Part shown: piece by piece, positions 15,615-22,028 of the stretch | How the letters are laid out: every line of letters starts with the position of its first letter | How positions within the stretch are numbered: position 1 is the first letter of the stretch | From: Brachymonas wangyanguii | GTDB lineage: Bacteria; Pseudomonadota; Gammaproteobacteria; Burkholderiales; Burkholderiaceae_C | Assembly: GCF_045055315.1 (NCBI RefSeq) | Contig: NZ_CP173677.1 | Span: forward strand, 930,001 to 994,000 | Direction of reading: 5' to 3' | DNA: 64,000 bases | The notes under the pieces: model-generated | The model's input: only the letters and a program-made list of their open reading frames with translations | What the model was told of the DNA's origin: nothing | Database searches by the model: none | Translations under genes and position numbers: made by a program

Positions 15615-16069
15615 GCGAATACCTCCGCGATGAACGTGATCCGGCTTGCTGCCTGCATCACGCGGTCAAGATCAATTTGGGTCAACTTCACGCCATGGGC
15701 GACATTGCCAGCGGCCACGGCCACCAGGTTTGCTTCAGCGGCGAGAATTTGCAGCGCGTCACGCGGCGGGATCGCAGTAGGGCGGCTCGGTGCGGGCCTG
15801 CCATCATCTACCCATGCGCCAATAGCCTTTGCAGCAGTCACAAAGTCAGTGCCGGTATCGGCCATCTCGTAGGCCAGTACGTCACCGCCTTTTGCACCAC
15901 AGCCAGCCATGCATACGAATGCGCCGGTATGGGTGTTGATCCGCATGGAGTCGCTGCCACCATGGAAGCGGCATTCAGTAGTACGCCATTTGCCTTTGCC
16001 GTCCAGCTTCAGGCCGTGCGACTGGTAATAGCTCTCGGCGTCGGGGAGTCGGTCACGTTCAAAGCCCAT
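15611..16069 (-). CDS. CHC2 zinc-finger primase-like protein
   Basis: A 152-residue protein with a CHC2-type zinc ribbon: CRFHGGSD supplies Cys and His, and VCMAGCGAKGGDV supplies two Cys, as in DnaG N-terminal domains. An upstream ATG at 16114 exists, but the ATG at 16069 has GGGGG six bases before it and fits the family start (MGFERDRLPDAESYY). It overlaps the end of the 22-codon leader ORF, suggesting translational coupling. It lacks a TOPRIM domain and probably works with the DUF3987 protein at the origin. Confidence 0.82.
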   Translation of the reverse strand: MGFERDRLPDAESYYQSHGLKLDGKGKWRTTECRFHGGSDSMRINTHTGAFVCMAGCGAKGGDVLAYEMADTGTDFVTAAKAIGAWVDDGRPAPSRPTAIPPRDALQILAAEANLVAVAAGNVAHGVKLTQIDLDRVMQAASRITFIAEVFA

Positions 16070-16127
16070 GACGCACCCCCGGTACAGGCGTAGCTCCGCC
16101 TGCCTTGTCGGCATGTGTGGTCTGCAT
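16059..16127 (-). CDS. 22-residue leader peptide candidate ahead of the primase
   Basis: ATG at 16125-16127 is preceded by GAGG with 7-base spacing, a strong ribosome-binding site, just after the alpA stop. The frame (MQTTHADKAGGATPVPGVRHGL) ends with TGA at 16059-16061, overlapping the primase start. Its likely role is to carry ribosomes to the primase ATG rather than to make a functional peptide. It may be fortuitous. Confidence 0.4.
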   Translation of the reverse strand: MQTTHADKAGGATPVPGVRHGL

Positions 16128-16140
16128 GGTAGTACCTCAC

Positions 16141-16347
16141 TTACTCGGCCAGGGCTTCAGCGGCCAGACGCTCCTCGAGAGCGTCCAGGTCGGCCACGCG
16201 CCAGCCTACACAGCGGGCCGAGAACTTGATAGGTTTGGGGAATTTGCCGGACTGGACACCATCGCGCCAGGTGGTGCGTCCGATGCCGAAACGCTGCAAT
16301 ACTTGTTGCTCGCGCAGGACGGTCTGATGAATTTTGGCCTCGCTCAT
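16141..16347 (-). CDS. alpA: AlpA-family transcriptional regulator
   Basis: A 68-residue AlpA/Cox-like winged-helix protein (LREQQVLQRFGIGRTTWRDGVQSGKFPKPIKF...WRVADLDALEERLA). In P4-like elements and PICIs AlpA activates the integrase or early operon and can aid excision. It is the first gene after a 215-bp non-coding region containing an inverted repeat, an ATCCCACC octamer and a hairpin, and is followed by the replication genes. AAAGGA lies about 9 bases before the ATG. Confidence 0.93.
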   Translation of the reverse strand: MSEAKIHQTVLREQQVLQRFGIGRTTWRDGVQSGKFPKPIKFSARCVGWRVADLDALEERLAAEALAE

Positions 16348-16368
16348 GGCAAGTTTTCCTTTCGTGAA

Positions 16369-16376
16369 GGTGGGAT
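16369..16376 (-). promoter_or_regulatory. ATCCCACC octamer in the alpA leader
   Basis: This minus-strand copy of the island's recurring ATCCCACC lies 22 bp upstream of the alpA start codon. Its presence here as well as at both island ends suggests a site for an island-encoded DNA-binding protein, perhaps AlpA or integrase. Confidence 0.4.
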
Positions 16377-16386
16377 AACTTGCAGC

Positions 16387-16408
16387 TAGACCTACCTAAT
16401 ATGGTCTA
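16387..16408. promoter_or_regulatory. inverted repeat in the alpA control region
   Basis: TAGACC (16387-16392) and GGTCTA (16403-16408) are perfect 6-bp arms separated by 10 bp, about 40 bp upstream of the alpA start. The 10-bp separation fits one helical turn and a dimeric regulator. This is where an island repressor or helper-derived inducer would be expected to act (inference). Confidence 0.45.
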
Positions 16409-16463
16409 ATGGGGCCGTCCTCCACGGATGGCCTTTGCTGCAATCTTTGTTGCTAAGGTCGAG

Positions 16464-16494
16464 AAGCCCGCCCGCCAGCGGGCTTTTCACTTTT
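16464..16494. terminator. hairpin terminator upstream of alpA
   Basis: AAGCCCGC and GCGGGCTT form an 8-bp stem with a 6-base loop. TTTTCACTTTT follows on the plus strand, and a shorter T-rich stretch on the minus strand. On the minus strand it separates the gene ending at 16563 from alpA. On the plus strand it would stop antisense transcription. Confidence 0.65.
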
Positions 16495-16562
16495 AGCGCC
16501 ATGCGAACAAATATTTGTCCGTCTGGTAGTGCAATAGTAAGTTTTCCGGTTGATGGGTTTTT

Positions 16563-17093
16563 CTAGAAATCATGGGGATCTTTTAGAAACTTCTCGGGAA
16601 TACCTTTGCCACTGTCCATAGAATTTTTCATCGCGTAGTAGTCAGCTCGTGCAGTCTCGTACGAAACGAAGTGCAGTACAGATTGCGCCCCTATCAACTT
16701 CGTGACGCTGGCTTGCGGGTTGCGATTGAGAGCATTGCGAACCCCGGCCCATATGTTGAATGCACGCATCCCCTTTGCAGTCATCATTTCTGTGGTCTTA
16801 TCCCACGGCAGGTCCATGATGTCGCCCCATGGGGCGCCTTGAAGTGCCTTAAAGAGCTTGTCTGCAATATAGCCAGCCACCCACGGATCAATCTTTGAAG
16901 GATCACCGCCAGACTTGTAGTAGTTGCGACAATACAAGCCATAGACGCGGGCAGAGAATTCCTCCTTCTCGCTGTCACTGAGCTGATTGCTGCGGTACCG
17001 CTCAAAATATCCCTCAAAGTTGAAGTCAAGATTGAATAGGTCATCTGGCTCAACATCCCCCCACTGGTGGGTATCGCGGGTAACGTCCATCAT
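16563..17093 (-). CDS. unknown protein between integrase and alpA
   Basis: A 176-residue soluble protein I do not recognise. It has no signal peptide, membrane helix or catalytic motif; features are an acidic N-terminus (VEPDDLFNLDFNFEGYFERY), a Cys/Tyr cluster (YGLYCRNYYKSGG) and a Trp-rich middle (APWGDIMDLPWD). The ATG at 17091-17093 overlaps the integrase stop (ATGA) with a G-run ribosome-binding site ahead, so it is translated with integrase. This slot is an accessory position in many satellites and often carries helper-interference or defence genes, so such a role is possible but unsupported by motif. Confidence 0.7.
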   Translation of the reverse strand: MMDVTRDTHQWGDVEPDDLFNLDFNFEGYFERYRSNQLSDSEKEEFSARVYGLYCRNYYKSGGDPSKIDPWVAGYIADKLFKALQGAPWGDIMDLPWDKTTEMMTAKGMRAFNIWAGVRNALNRNPQASVTKLIGAQSVLHFVSYETARADYYAMKNSMDSGKGIPEKFLKDPHDF

Positions 17094-18286
17094 GTCGCCC
17101 CCCTCGGCCTTACGAAGTCGGCCCACGTCTGCATCAGCTCGCGGCGCTTGTCCAGCATGTCGCCACGCCGATAAGCGGCCTCTACCTCGCTTTTAATCGC
17201 ATGGGCCAGCGCCATTTCGGCCAGGTCACTAGGGCAATGGGTACGCTCGCTGCACCAGTCGCGGAAGGTCGATCGGAAGCCATGCGGCACATAGGGCAGT
17301 TGCTGGCGGCGCATCACAGCGGTCATGGCCATGTCTGAGAGCTGGCCCCCACGCGGCGCACCGAACACATAGGGCACACCGACGAAGATAGGCAGCGCCT
17401 TCAGTAGCTCGATGGCCTGAATACTCAGGGGTACACGATGCTCTTTACCGGCCTTCATGCGCTCGGCAGGGATCGTCCAAACCTTGCCGTCCAGGTCGAT
17501 TTCGTCCCATGTTGCGCCTCGCACCTCGCCACTACGGGCAGCGGTCAGAATGGCAAATTCCAGCGCTTTTGCCGAGATGCCAGTGATCCCGGCCAGCGTC
17601 ACCATGAATTGCGGGGTTTCGTCAATGGGCATTGCCGCGTGGTGCTGAACCTTCGCAATCTTTGATGGCTTCGGCAGCAGGTGGTCAAGATGCCCACGCC
17701 AGCGGGCAGGGTTGTCGCCCTTGCGGTATCCGGGCACAGTAGCCGCCGACAATATCTGCTCGATACGGCCACGCAGGCGGGCGGCAGTTTCAGTCTTTGT
17801 CGTCCAGATCGGGCGCAGCACCTCAAGTACATGCCGTGTCTCAATATCGGCCACGCTCATTTCACCGATCAGCGGATAGGCATAAGTCTCTAGCGTGCTG
17901 GCCCATTGGGCGGCGTGCTTTGCGTTGCGCCATTCAGCCGCATGTGCGTCGATATAGGCGATGGCGCATTTTTTGAAGGTGGGGACAGTCTCTGTCTTGC
18001 GGCGCAGCCGGGCCGCTTTGCGCTCCTGCACCGGGTCAATACCCTCGATGGCTTGCTGGCGGGCTTGCCGTGCTTTCTCGCGGGCTTGGGCCAGCGTCAC
18101 ATCGTCGAAGCCTCCCAGCCCCATTTCGCGGCGCTTGCCGTGAACGGTCACACGCACAATCCACGAACGGGCACCGGCATCACTCACGTATAGGTACAGG
18201 CCGGGGACACCGCCTACAGCGTGCATGCCCGGTTTCCTGATCCTGCCGACAACGAGAGCTGATAGCTCCTTAGCGCGTAATCCCAC
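17090..18286 (-). CDS. int: P4-type tyrosine integrase
   Basis: A 398-residue tyrosine recombinase of the P4-integrase type. An N-terminal DUF4102-like arm-binding domain (KRREMGLGGFDDVTLAQAREKARQAR) precedes the core-binding and catalytic domains. The catalytic residues are visible: Arg 251 (ARSGEVR), His 335 and Arg 338 (HGFR), His 362 and Tyr 372 (EAAYRRGD). The start is GTG at 18284-18286, preceded by GGAGGGG at 5-base spacing. It faces away from the tRNA-Ser gene whose 3' end it uses as target. It should catalyse integration and, with AlpA, excision. Confidence 0.95.
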   Translation of the reverse strand: MGLRAKELSALVVGRIRKPGMHAVGGVPGLYLYVSDAGARSWIVRVTVHGKRREMGLGGFDDVTLAQAREKARQARQQAIEGIDPVQERKAARLRRKTETVPTFKKCAIAYIDAHAAEWRNAKHAAQWASTLETYAYPLIGEMSVADIETRHVLEVLRPIWTTKTETAARLRGRIEQILSAATVPGYRKGDNPARWRGHLDHLLPKPSKIAKVQHHAAMPIDETPQFMVTLAGITGISAKALEFAILTAARSGEVRGATWDEIDLDGKVWTIPAERMKAGKEHRVPLSIQAIELLKALPIFVGVPYVFGAPRGGQLSDMAMTAVMRRQQLPYVPHGFRSTFRDWCSERTHCPSDLAEMALAHAIKSEVEAAYRRGDMLDKRRELMQTWADFVRPRGAT

Positions 18287-18309
18287 CTTGCCCCTCCATC
18301 TATCCCACC
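18280..18309 (+). other. paired ATCCCACC octamers at the integrase start
   Basis: ATCCCACC lies at 18280-18287, overlapping the integrase start codon, and again at 18302-18309, 22 bp apart (two helical turns). An inverted copy is at 18414-18421, close to the attachment core. The array resembles arm-type integrase sites, and binding here would also auto-repress int. Confidence 0.5.
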
Positions 18310-18353
18310 GTGAAATGGCGGATTGAAGTCAATTCTAGCGGCCCTTGGCGGAC

Positions 18354-18380
18354 AAAAAAAGCCGCTTCAATTAGCGGCTT
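18354..18380 (-). terminator. rho-independent terminator after tRNA-Ser
   Basis: On the minus strand, AAGCCGCT, a short loop and AGCGGC followed by seven T form a strong intrinsic terminator about 55 bp past the tRNA 3' end. It lies inside the integrated DNA, so the island brings its own stop that shields int from tRNA transcription. Confidence 0.85.
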
Positions 18381-18413
18381 CAGAGGGGATTTGTACTTTA
18401 GCGGGCAATCAAT

Positions 18414-18421
18414 GGTGGGAT
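18414..18421 (-). other. ATCCCACC octamer beside the right attachment core
   Basis: A minus-strand copy of the recurring octamer, 13 bp from the 15-bp attachment core. It is oriented opposite to the two copies at the integrase start. Confidence 0.4.
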
Positions 18422-18434
18422 TGAAAACCTACGG

Positions 18435-18449
18435 CTGGCGGAAGCGGTG
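18435..18449. other. attachment-site core repeat, tRNA end of the island
   Basis: This is the same CTGGCGGAAGCGGTG as at 7649-7663. Here it covers the acceptor-stem 3' strand and CCA of tRNA-Ser, so integration leaves the tRNA gene intact. Confidence 0.88.
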
Positions 18450-18523
18450 AGATTCGAACTCACGGACCCTTGCAGGTCGGCGGTTTTCAAGACCGCTGGA
18501 TTAAACCACTCTCCCACGCTTCC
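18436..18523 (-). tRNA. serT: tRNA-Ser (UGA)
   Basis: An 88-nt minus-strand tRNA. Acceptor strands GGAAGCG and CGCTTCC pair perfectly and are followed by G and an encoded CCA. The anticodon stem GCGGT/ACCGC holds loop CTTGAAA with anticodon TGA (plus-strand 18487-18489). The long variable arm is diagnostic of tRNA-Ser, and the T-arm GTGAG-TTCGAAT-CTCAC is perfect. It reads UCA and other UCN codons by wobble, and its 3' end is the satellite's integration site. Confidence 0.97.
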
Positions 18524-18569
18524 GGAAGCCTGCCATTGTACGGCAATCCTGGCATCAGAAGCGCCTTGT

Positions 18570-19070
18570 TCACCACTCCGGCTCGCCCGTGGCATAACTC
18601 TGCTGCCCCTCGGTAATCGAATCGAGCTGGAAGCGCTGGCTATCCACAAACAGCCAGGTATCGGTATAGGTCACGCCAGCGCCGCCCGGAGCCGGAAACG
18701 GCGATGCCGCCTGCACCAAGCGGTTTGCCAGCTGCACCACCTCGGGCGCGTGGTCTGGCCGTCGGCGCCAGCGGATGCCCTGAACGCGGCCATTGCCGCC
18801 GATGCGGACTTCCATGATGGCAATTGCATGCAGCATGGGCGGTAGCTGGCCGTGGTAAACGTTGCCGGGATTGCGCAGGTACAGGTGTTGCGCGGCGCGC
18901 CGGCGATACGCCATGTCCTGCGGGCCGCGTGCGCCACCCCCGCCAATGCTGATGCCGCAACCAGCCAGCACCATGCCGGCAAAAGCACCCAGGGCGCCGG
19001 TCAGGCGCACCAGCAGGCGGCGCTCCTGATTCGGGGAGTCGCTGGCAGCGGGAGAAGAGGGCAGGGACAT
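18570..19070 (-). CDS. putative lipoprotein with TonB-C-like domain
   Basis: A 166-residue protein with a longer than usual signal region, then hydrophobic GALGAFAGMVLAGC giving a lipobox (LAGC). The C-terminal half (LPPMLHAIAIMEVRIGGNGRVQGIRWRRRPDHAPEVVQLANRLVQAASPFPAP) has the shape of a TonB C-terminal domain. An upstream ATG at 19094 exists, but AGGAG six bases before the ATG at 19070 supports the later start. Function is unknown; an envelope location is inferred. It is a stand-alone gene between tRNA-Ser and the hemerythrin gene. Confidence 0.72.
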   Translation of the reverse strand: MSLPSSPAASDSPNQERRLLVRLTGALGAFAGMVLAGCGISIGGGGARGPQDMAYRRRAAQHLYLRNPGNVYHGQLPPMLHAIAIMEVRIGGNGRVQGIRWRRRPDHAPEVVQLANRLVQAASPFPAPGGAGVTYTDTWLFVDSQRFQLDSITEGQQSYATGEPEW

Positions 19071-19116
19071 GGCAGCTCCTGGCAGCAAGGACATGCCGCT
19101 ATCCTAGCCCAAGTTG

Positions 19117-19689
19117 TCAGGCCGGGTTGACGGGCGTCTGCAGCACCGGCTGGTCAACGCGGCGCTGCGCCATCTCTGCGCCGGCCTGTTCCAGCACCTC
19201 GGCACCCATGCCGGGAAATACCGCGGGATAGGCGTGCAGCTCTTCCAGTTCGATATGTGACTGGTACATGTGGGCAAAGCGCAGGCACAGCGTTTCCTGG
19301 GCTAGCAGCGCGGCGGCATCGCCTTCGGTCAGCTGTACCAGCAGCGGTCGCAGTTCGGCCCAGGCCTGATCCAGATCCTTGTGCTGGCGCAGGATGTTCT
19401 CGGCCATGTGGATCTGCGAGGGATCTCCGCTTGCCAGCATGCGCGGTACCAGGTGGCGCTCCTCGTCTTCATGGTGGTGCGGCCCGGCCATGTCGAAGTA
19501 GCGGATGATGTCGGCGGCGGCGCGACGTGCCTGTTCGTCGGCACCGTTCTGGTTGGCATGCGCATGCAGGCGCAGCAGCAGGGCGCACATGCGCTGCACG
19601 CGCTGGTGGCAGGCCAGCAGCATGGATTCGGGATCTTCGAAAGTCGCGGGTTTCTGTTGTCCGGGCTCAGTCAGCTGCACGGGTTTCAT
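19117..19689 (-). CDS. hemerythrin-domain protein
   Basis: A 190-residue four-helix protein with the hemerythrin ligand pattern: HQRVQRM, then HHHEDEERHLVPRML, then HKDLDQAW, then HMYQSHIELEELHAYP. The His and Glu spacing fits a di-iron site binding O2 or NO. Bacterial stand-alone hemerythrins serve in oxygen or nitrosative-stress sensing and iron-centre protection. It is monocistronic in appearance, with its stop 46 bp beyond the next lipoprotein start. Confidence 0.88.
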   Translation of the reverse strand: MKPVQLTEPGQQKPATFEDPESMLLACHQRVQRMCALLLRLHAHANQNGADEQARRAAADIIRYFDMAGPHHHEDEERHLVPRMLASGDPSQIHMAENILRQHKDLDQAWAELRPLLVQLTEGDAAALLAQETLCLRFAHMYQSHIELEELHAYPAVFPGMGAEVLEQAGAEMAQRRVDQPVLQTPVNPA

Positions 19690-20079
19690 GACGTATCTCC
19701 AGAAAATGTCTAAACATTGTCACCCATCGTCTTCCCGTTTGACGATTCCCCGGATGGTGGAGGGTGTTTACAGTTTTTTGCATTTTTTGTGACGCAGCAC
19801 AGGGTATGCCCTGAGCAGGAAAAATCGCTGTCGCCTTTAACCTGAAGGCCTCGGTCAGTGGACTGGAAATGCACCAGCCAACGGCTTCATCCGATACCAG
19901 CGAGTACAGATGCCAGCCGTCGATGAGATGTGGCGAATCTCCTGACCTCCATGCCTGAACCATGCCCGCGCAAGCCGGCATGGTTTTTTCTTGTCCATGC
20001 TGCCTGCGGAACTTCTGCCCCAATGGGATAATCTCATGCAGTACAGGTGCCCCTGTCGGGCACAGCAAGGAATATCCGC
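19690..20079. other. 390-bp intergenic region with an orphan transcript candidate
   Basis: Between the divergent hemerythrin and cytochrome genes there is no conserved gene I recognise. It contains a 29-codon plus-strand frame (19869-19958) ending 2 bp before a good intrinsic terminator (19960-19989), suggesting a small RNA or small-protein transcript. AAGGAA for cytochrome c lies at 20065-20073. Confidence 0.45.
19960..19989 (+). terminator. rho-independent terminator with no annotated upstream plus-strand gene
   Basis: CCATGCC and GGCATGG form a perfect 7-bp stem with a 10-base loop followed by six T. The nearest plus-strand coding frame upstream is only the 29-codon candidate at 19869-19958. 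Confidence 0.65.
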
Positions 20080-20394
20080 ATGAAAGTCTCTGTCGTCTCC
20101 TCTGCCTTGATCGCCGCCGGTCTGCTGCTGGGCGTGGCACAGGGTGCGCACGCTTCCGAGGCGCTGGCCCGGTCCAAGAACTGCCTGTCCTGCCACACCG
20201 TCAACAAGCGCGTCGTCGGCCCCTCGTACAAGGACATCGCCATCAAGTACAAGGGCCAGGGTGCCGAAGCCGCCCTGGCGCAAAAGATCCGTGCCGGTGG
20301 CTCCGGCAGCTTTGGCAGCATCCCGATGCCGGCCAGCCCCAACGTCTCCGAGGCCGAGGCGCAGCAGCTGGCACGCTGGATCCTGTCACTCTGA
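20080..20394 (+). CDS. small periplasmic class I cytochrome c
   Basis: A 104-residue protein with a Sec signal peptide (MKVSVVSSALIAAGLLLGVAQGAHA), one haem motif CLSCH near residue 34, and the axial Met in SIPMPAS. Length and the C-terminal WILSL match cytochrome c551/c552-like electron carriers. The start at 20080 has AAGGAA 7 bases ahead; a GTG frame upstream lacks a signal-like sequence. It converges on cobA with a 9-bp overlap of the 3' ends. Confidence 0.92.
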   Translation: MKVSVVSSALIAAGLLLGVAQGAHASEALARSKNCLSCHTVNKRVVGPSYKDIAIKYKGQGAEAALAQKIRAGGSGSFGSIPMPASPNVSEAEAQQLARWILSL

Positions 20395-21192
20395 TGTGCT
20401 GCCTGCCGGGCGCATGGCCTGCGCCTGGACAATCAGTGGATACAGCTCTTCATGCAGCGTGGTCACGCTGCCAATAATCAGCAGGGCAGGCGATACCAGG
20501 CGCTCGTCCTGCAGCGCCTGTGGCAATTCGCCCAGCGTGGTGTGCACGATGTGCTGCTGCGGCGTGGTCGCGCTGGAGACGATCGCCATGGGCGTATCGG
20601 CGGCATGTTCGCCGTGCTCCATCAGTTCGGCGGCAATACGCGTGGCTTCACCCAATCCCATATAAATCACCAGAGTGGATTCGGCACTCAGCAGCCGGAT
20701 CCAGTCCAGCTTTGCCGCTCCGTCATCCATGCGGCGGTGACCGGTGACAAAGCTCACCATCTGTGCATGGTCACGGTGCGTCAGCGGAATGCCGCTGGCC
20801 GCAGCTGCGCCCATGGCGGCGGTCACGGCCGGCACTACCTCGCAGGGAATGCCGGCAGCCGCCAGCTCCTGCATCTCTTCGCCACCGCGGCCAAAAATGA
20901 ACGGATCGCCACCCTTGAGTCGCACCACGCGCCGTCCCAACCGTGCCTGCGCCACGATCAGGCGATTGATCTCCGCCTGGGGCAGCGTGTGCCGGCTGGA
21001 ACGCTTGCCGACGCAGATGCGCTCGCAGTTCTTCGGCAGCAGCGCCAGGATCTCCGGTGAGACCAGCAGGTCGTACAGCACCACATCGGCCTGCTGCAGG
21101 CGCTGCAGCGCACGCACCGTCAACAGGTCGGCGGCGCCAGGACCGGCACCGACCAGGCTGACGGGATAAAGAGGGGGAGGGGAGGCTTGCAT
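20386..21192 (-). CDS. cobA: uroporphyrinogen-III C-methyltransferase
   Basis: A 268-residue SUMT. The motifs VSLVGAGPGAADLLTVRAL, VVLYDLLVSPEIL, VVRLKGGDPFIFGRGGEE and the GIPLTHRDHA segment are diagnostic. It methylates uroporphyrinogen III at C2 and C7 using two SAM, making precorrin-2 for sirohaem or cobalamin. It is not fused to the CysG oxidase/chelatase domain. It is divergent from dcd and converges on the cytochrome gene, so it stands as a single gene. Confidence 0.94.
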   Translation of the reverse strand: MQASPPPLYPVSLVGAGPGAADLLTVRALQRLQQADVVLYDLLVSPEILALLPKNCERICVGKRSSRHTLPQAEINRLIVAQARLGRRVVRLKGGDPFIFGRGGEEMQELAAAGIPCEVVPAVTAAMGAAAASGIPLTHRDHAQMVSFVTGHRRMDDGAAKLDWIRLLSAESTLVIYMGLGEATRIAAELMEHGEHAADTPMAIVSSATTPQQHIVHTTLGELPQALQDERLVSPALLIIGSVTTLHEELYPLIVQAQAMRPAGSTSE

Positions 21193-21346
21193 GGGTACTG
21201 CCGGAAGCGGGAAAAGTGCCTAGTGTAAACAGCTTCGGCGAGGCTTCCGGCTGCCATCTCCTGCGGCATTGTGTCTGTCGGCACAGATTGTGGCGCTAGC
21301 AGCATAAAATCAAGGCATTACCAAGATAAACCAACCGAGGCGCAGC

Positions 21347-21916
21347 ATGAGTATCAAGAGCGACAAGTGGATCCGTCGCATGGCAGAACAACACGGCATG
21401 ATCGAGCCGTTCGAGCCCGGCCAGGTGCGTTACGCTGCCGATGGCCAGAAGATCGTCAGCTATGGCACCAGCAGTTATGGCTACGACATCCGTTGCGCGC
21501 CCGAATTCAAGGTCTTCACCAATATCCATAGCACCGTGGTGGATCCGAAGAATTTCGACGAAAAAAGCTTTGTCGATATCCATAGCGATGTCTGCATCAT
21601 TCCGCCCAACAGCTTTGCGCTGGCGCGCACGGTGGAGTATTTCCGCATTCCGCGCAATGTGCTGACGATTTGTCTCGGCAAGAGCACCTATGCGCGCTGC
21701 GGCATCATCGTCAACGTGACGCCGTTCGAACCCGAATGGGAAGGCTATGTGACGCTGGAATTCAGCAACACCACACCGCTGCCGGCCAAGATTTACGCCG
21801 GCGAAGGCTGCGCCCAGGTGCTGTTCTTCGAAAGCGATGAAGTCTGCGAAACCTCGTACAAGGATCGTGGCGGCAAATATCAGGGTCAGATCGGCGTGAC
21901 ACTGCCCAAGACCTGA
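21347..21916 (+). CDS. dcd: dCTP deaminase
   Basis: A 189-residue trimeric nucleotide enzyme converting dCTP to dUTP, the main source of dUMP for thymidylate. Family motifs include YGTSSYGYDIRCAPEFKVF, GKSTYARCGIIVNVTPFEPEWEGYVTLEFSNTTPLP and GEGCAQVLFFE, and the catalytic Glu sits in the LEFSNTT region. Length is standard and no fusion is seen. Confidence 0.97.
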   Translation: MSIKSDKWIRRMAEQHGMIEPFEPGQVRYAADGQKIVSYGTSSYGYDIRCAPEFKVFTNIHSTVVDPKNFDEKSFVDIHSDVCIIPPNSFALARTVEYFRIPRNVLTICLGKSTYARCGIIVNVTPFEPEWEGYVTLEFSNTTPLPAKIYAGEGCAQVLFFESDEVCETSYKDRGGKYQGQIGVTLPKT

Positions 21917-22028
21917 TCACGCTGCGGTCCTGCAACAGCTGCAGGAAAGCGCTGACAGCCATGCGCAGCCGAATCGCGCATAATCCGCCAAAATCCCCGA
22001 TTGCGGGGCATGGAACAGGGAGTACAGC

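Larger units (their letters stand above)
7649..18449 (-). mobile_element. integrated capsid-forming PICI-like phage satellite in tRNA-Ser
   Basis: A 10.8-kb element bounded by a 15-bp repeat of the tRNA-Ser 3' end, with every gene on the minus strand. The order is integrase, unknown protein, AlpA, leader ORF, primase, DUF3987 ATPase, small protein, then capsid, protease, portal, HNH, TerS, TerL, connector and adaptor. All head and packaging functions of an HK97-type phage are present and appear intact. Tail, tape-measure, holin, endolysin and CI-type genes are absent. Known cf-PICIs have exactly this content and size, make their own small-genome heads and use helper tails. Satellite status is inferred from gene content; mobility is not shown by sequence. 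Confidence 0.85.

Noticed and set aside
7649..18449. Decayed remnant of an ordinary HK97-like prophage
   Set aside because: All head and packaging genes are full length with tight overlaps, the gene order is that of cf-PICIs, and both attachment repeats are intact. Random decay would not remove exactly tail, lysis and repressor genes.
19690..20079. Riboswitch or 6S RNA in the hemerythrin-cytochrome gap
   Set aside because: I could not match the sequence to any riboswitch core or to 6S RNA. Only a terminator and a short frame are supported.
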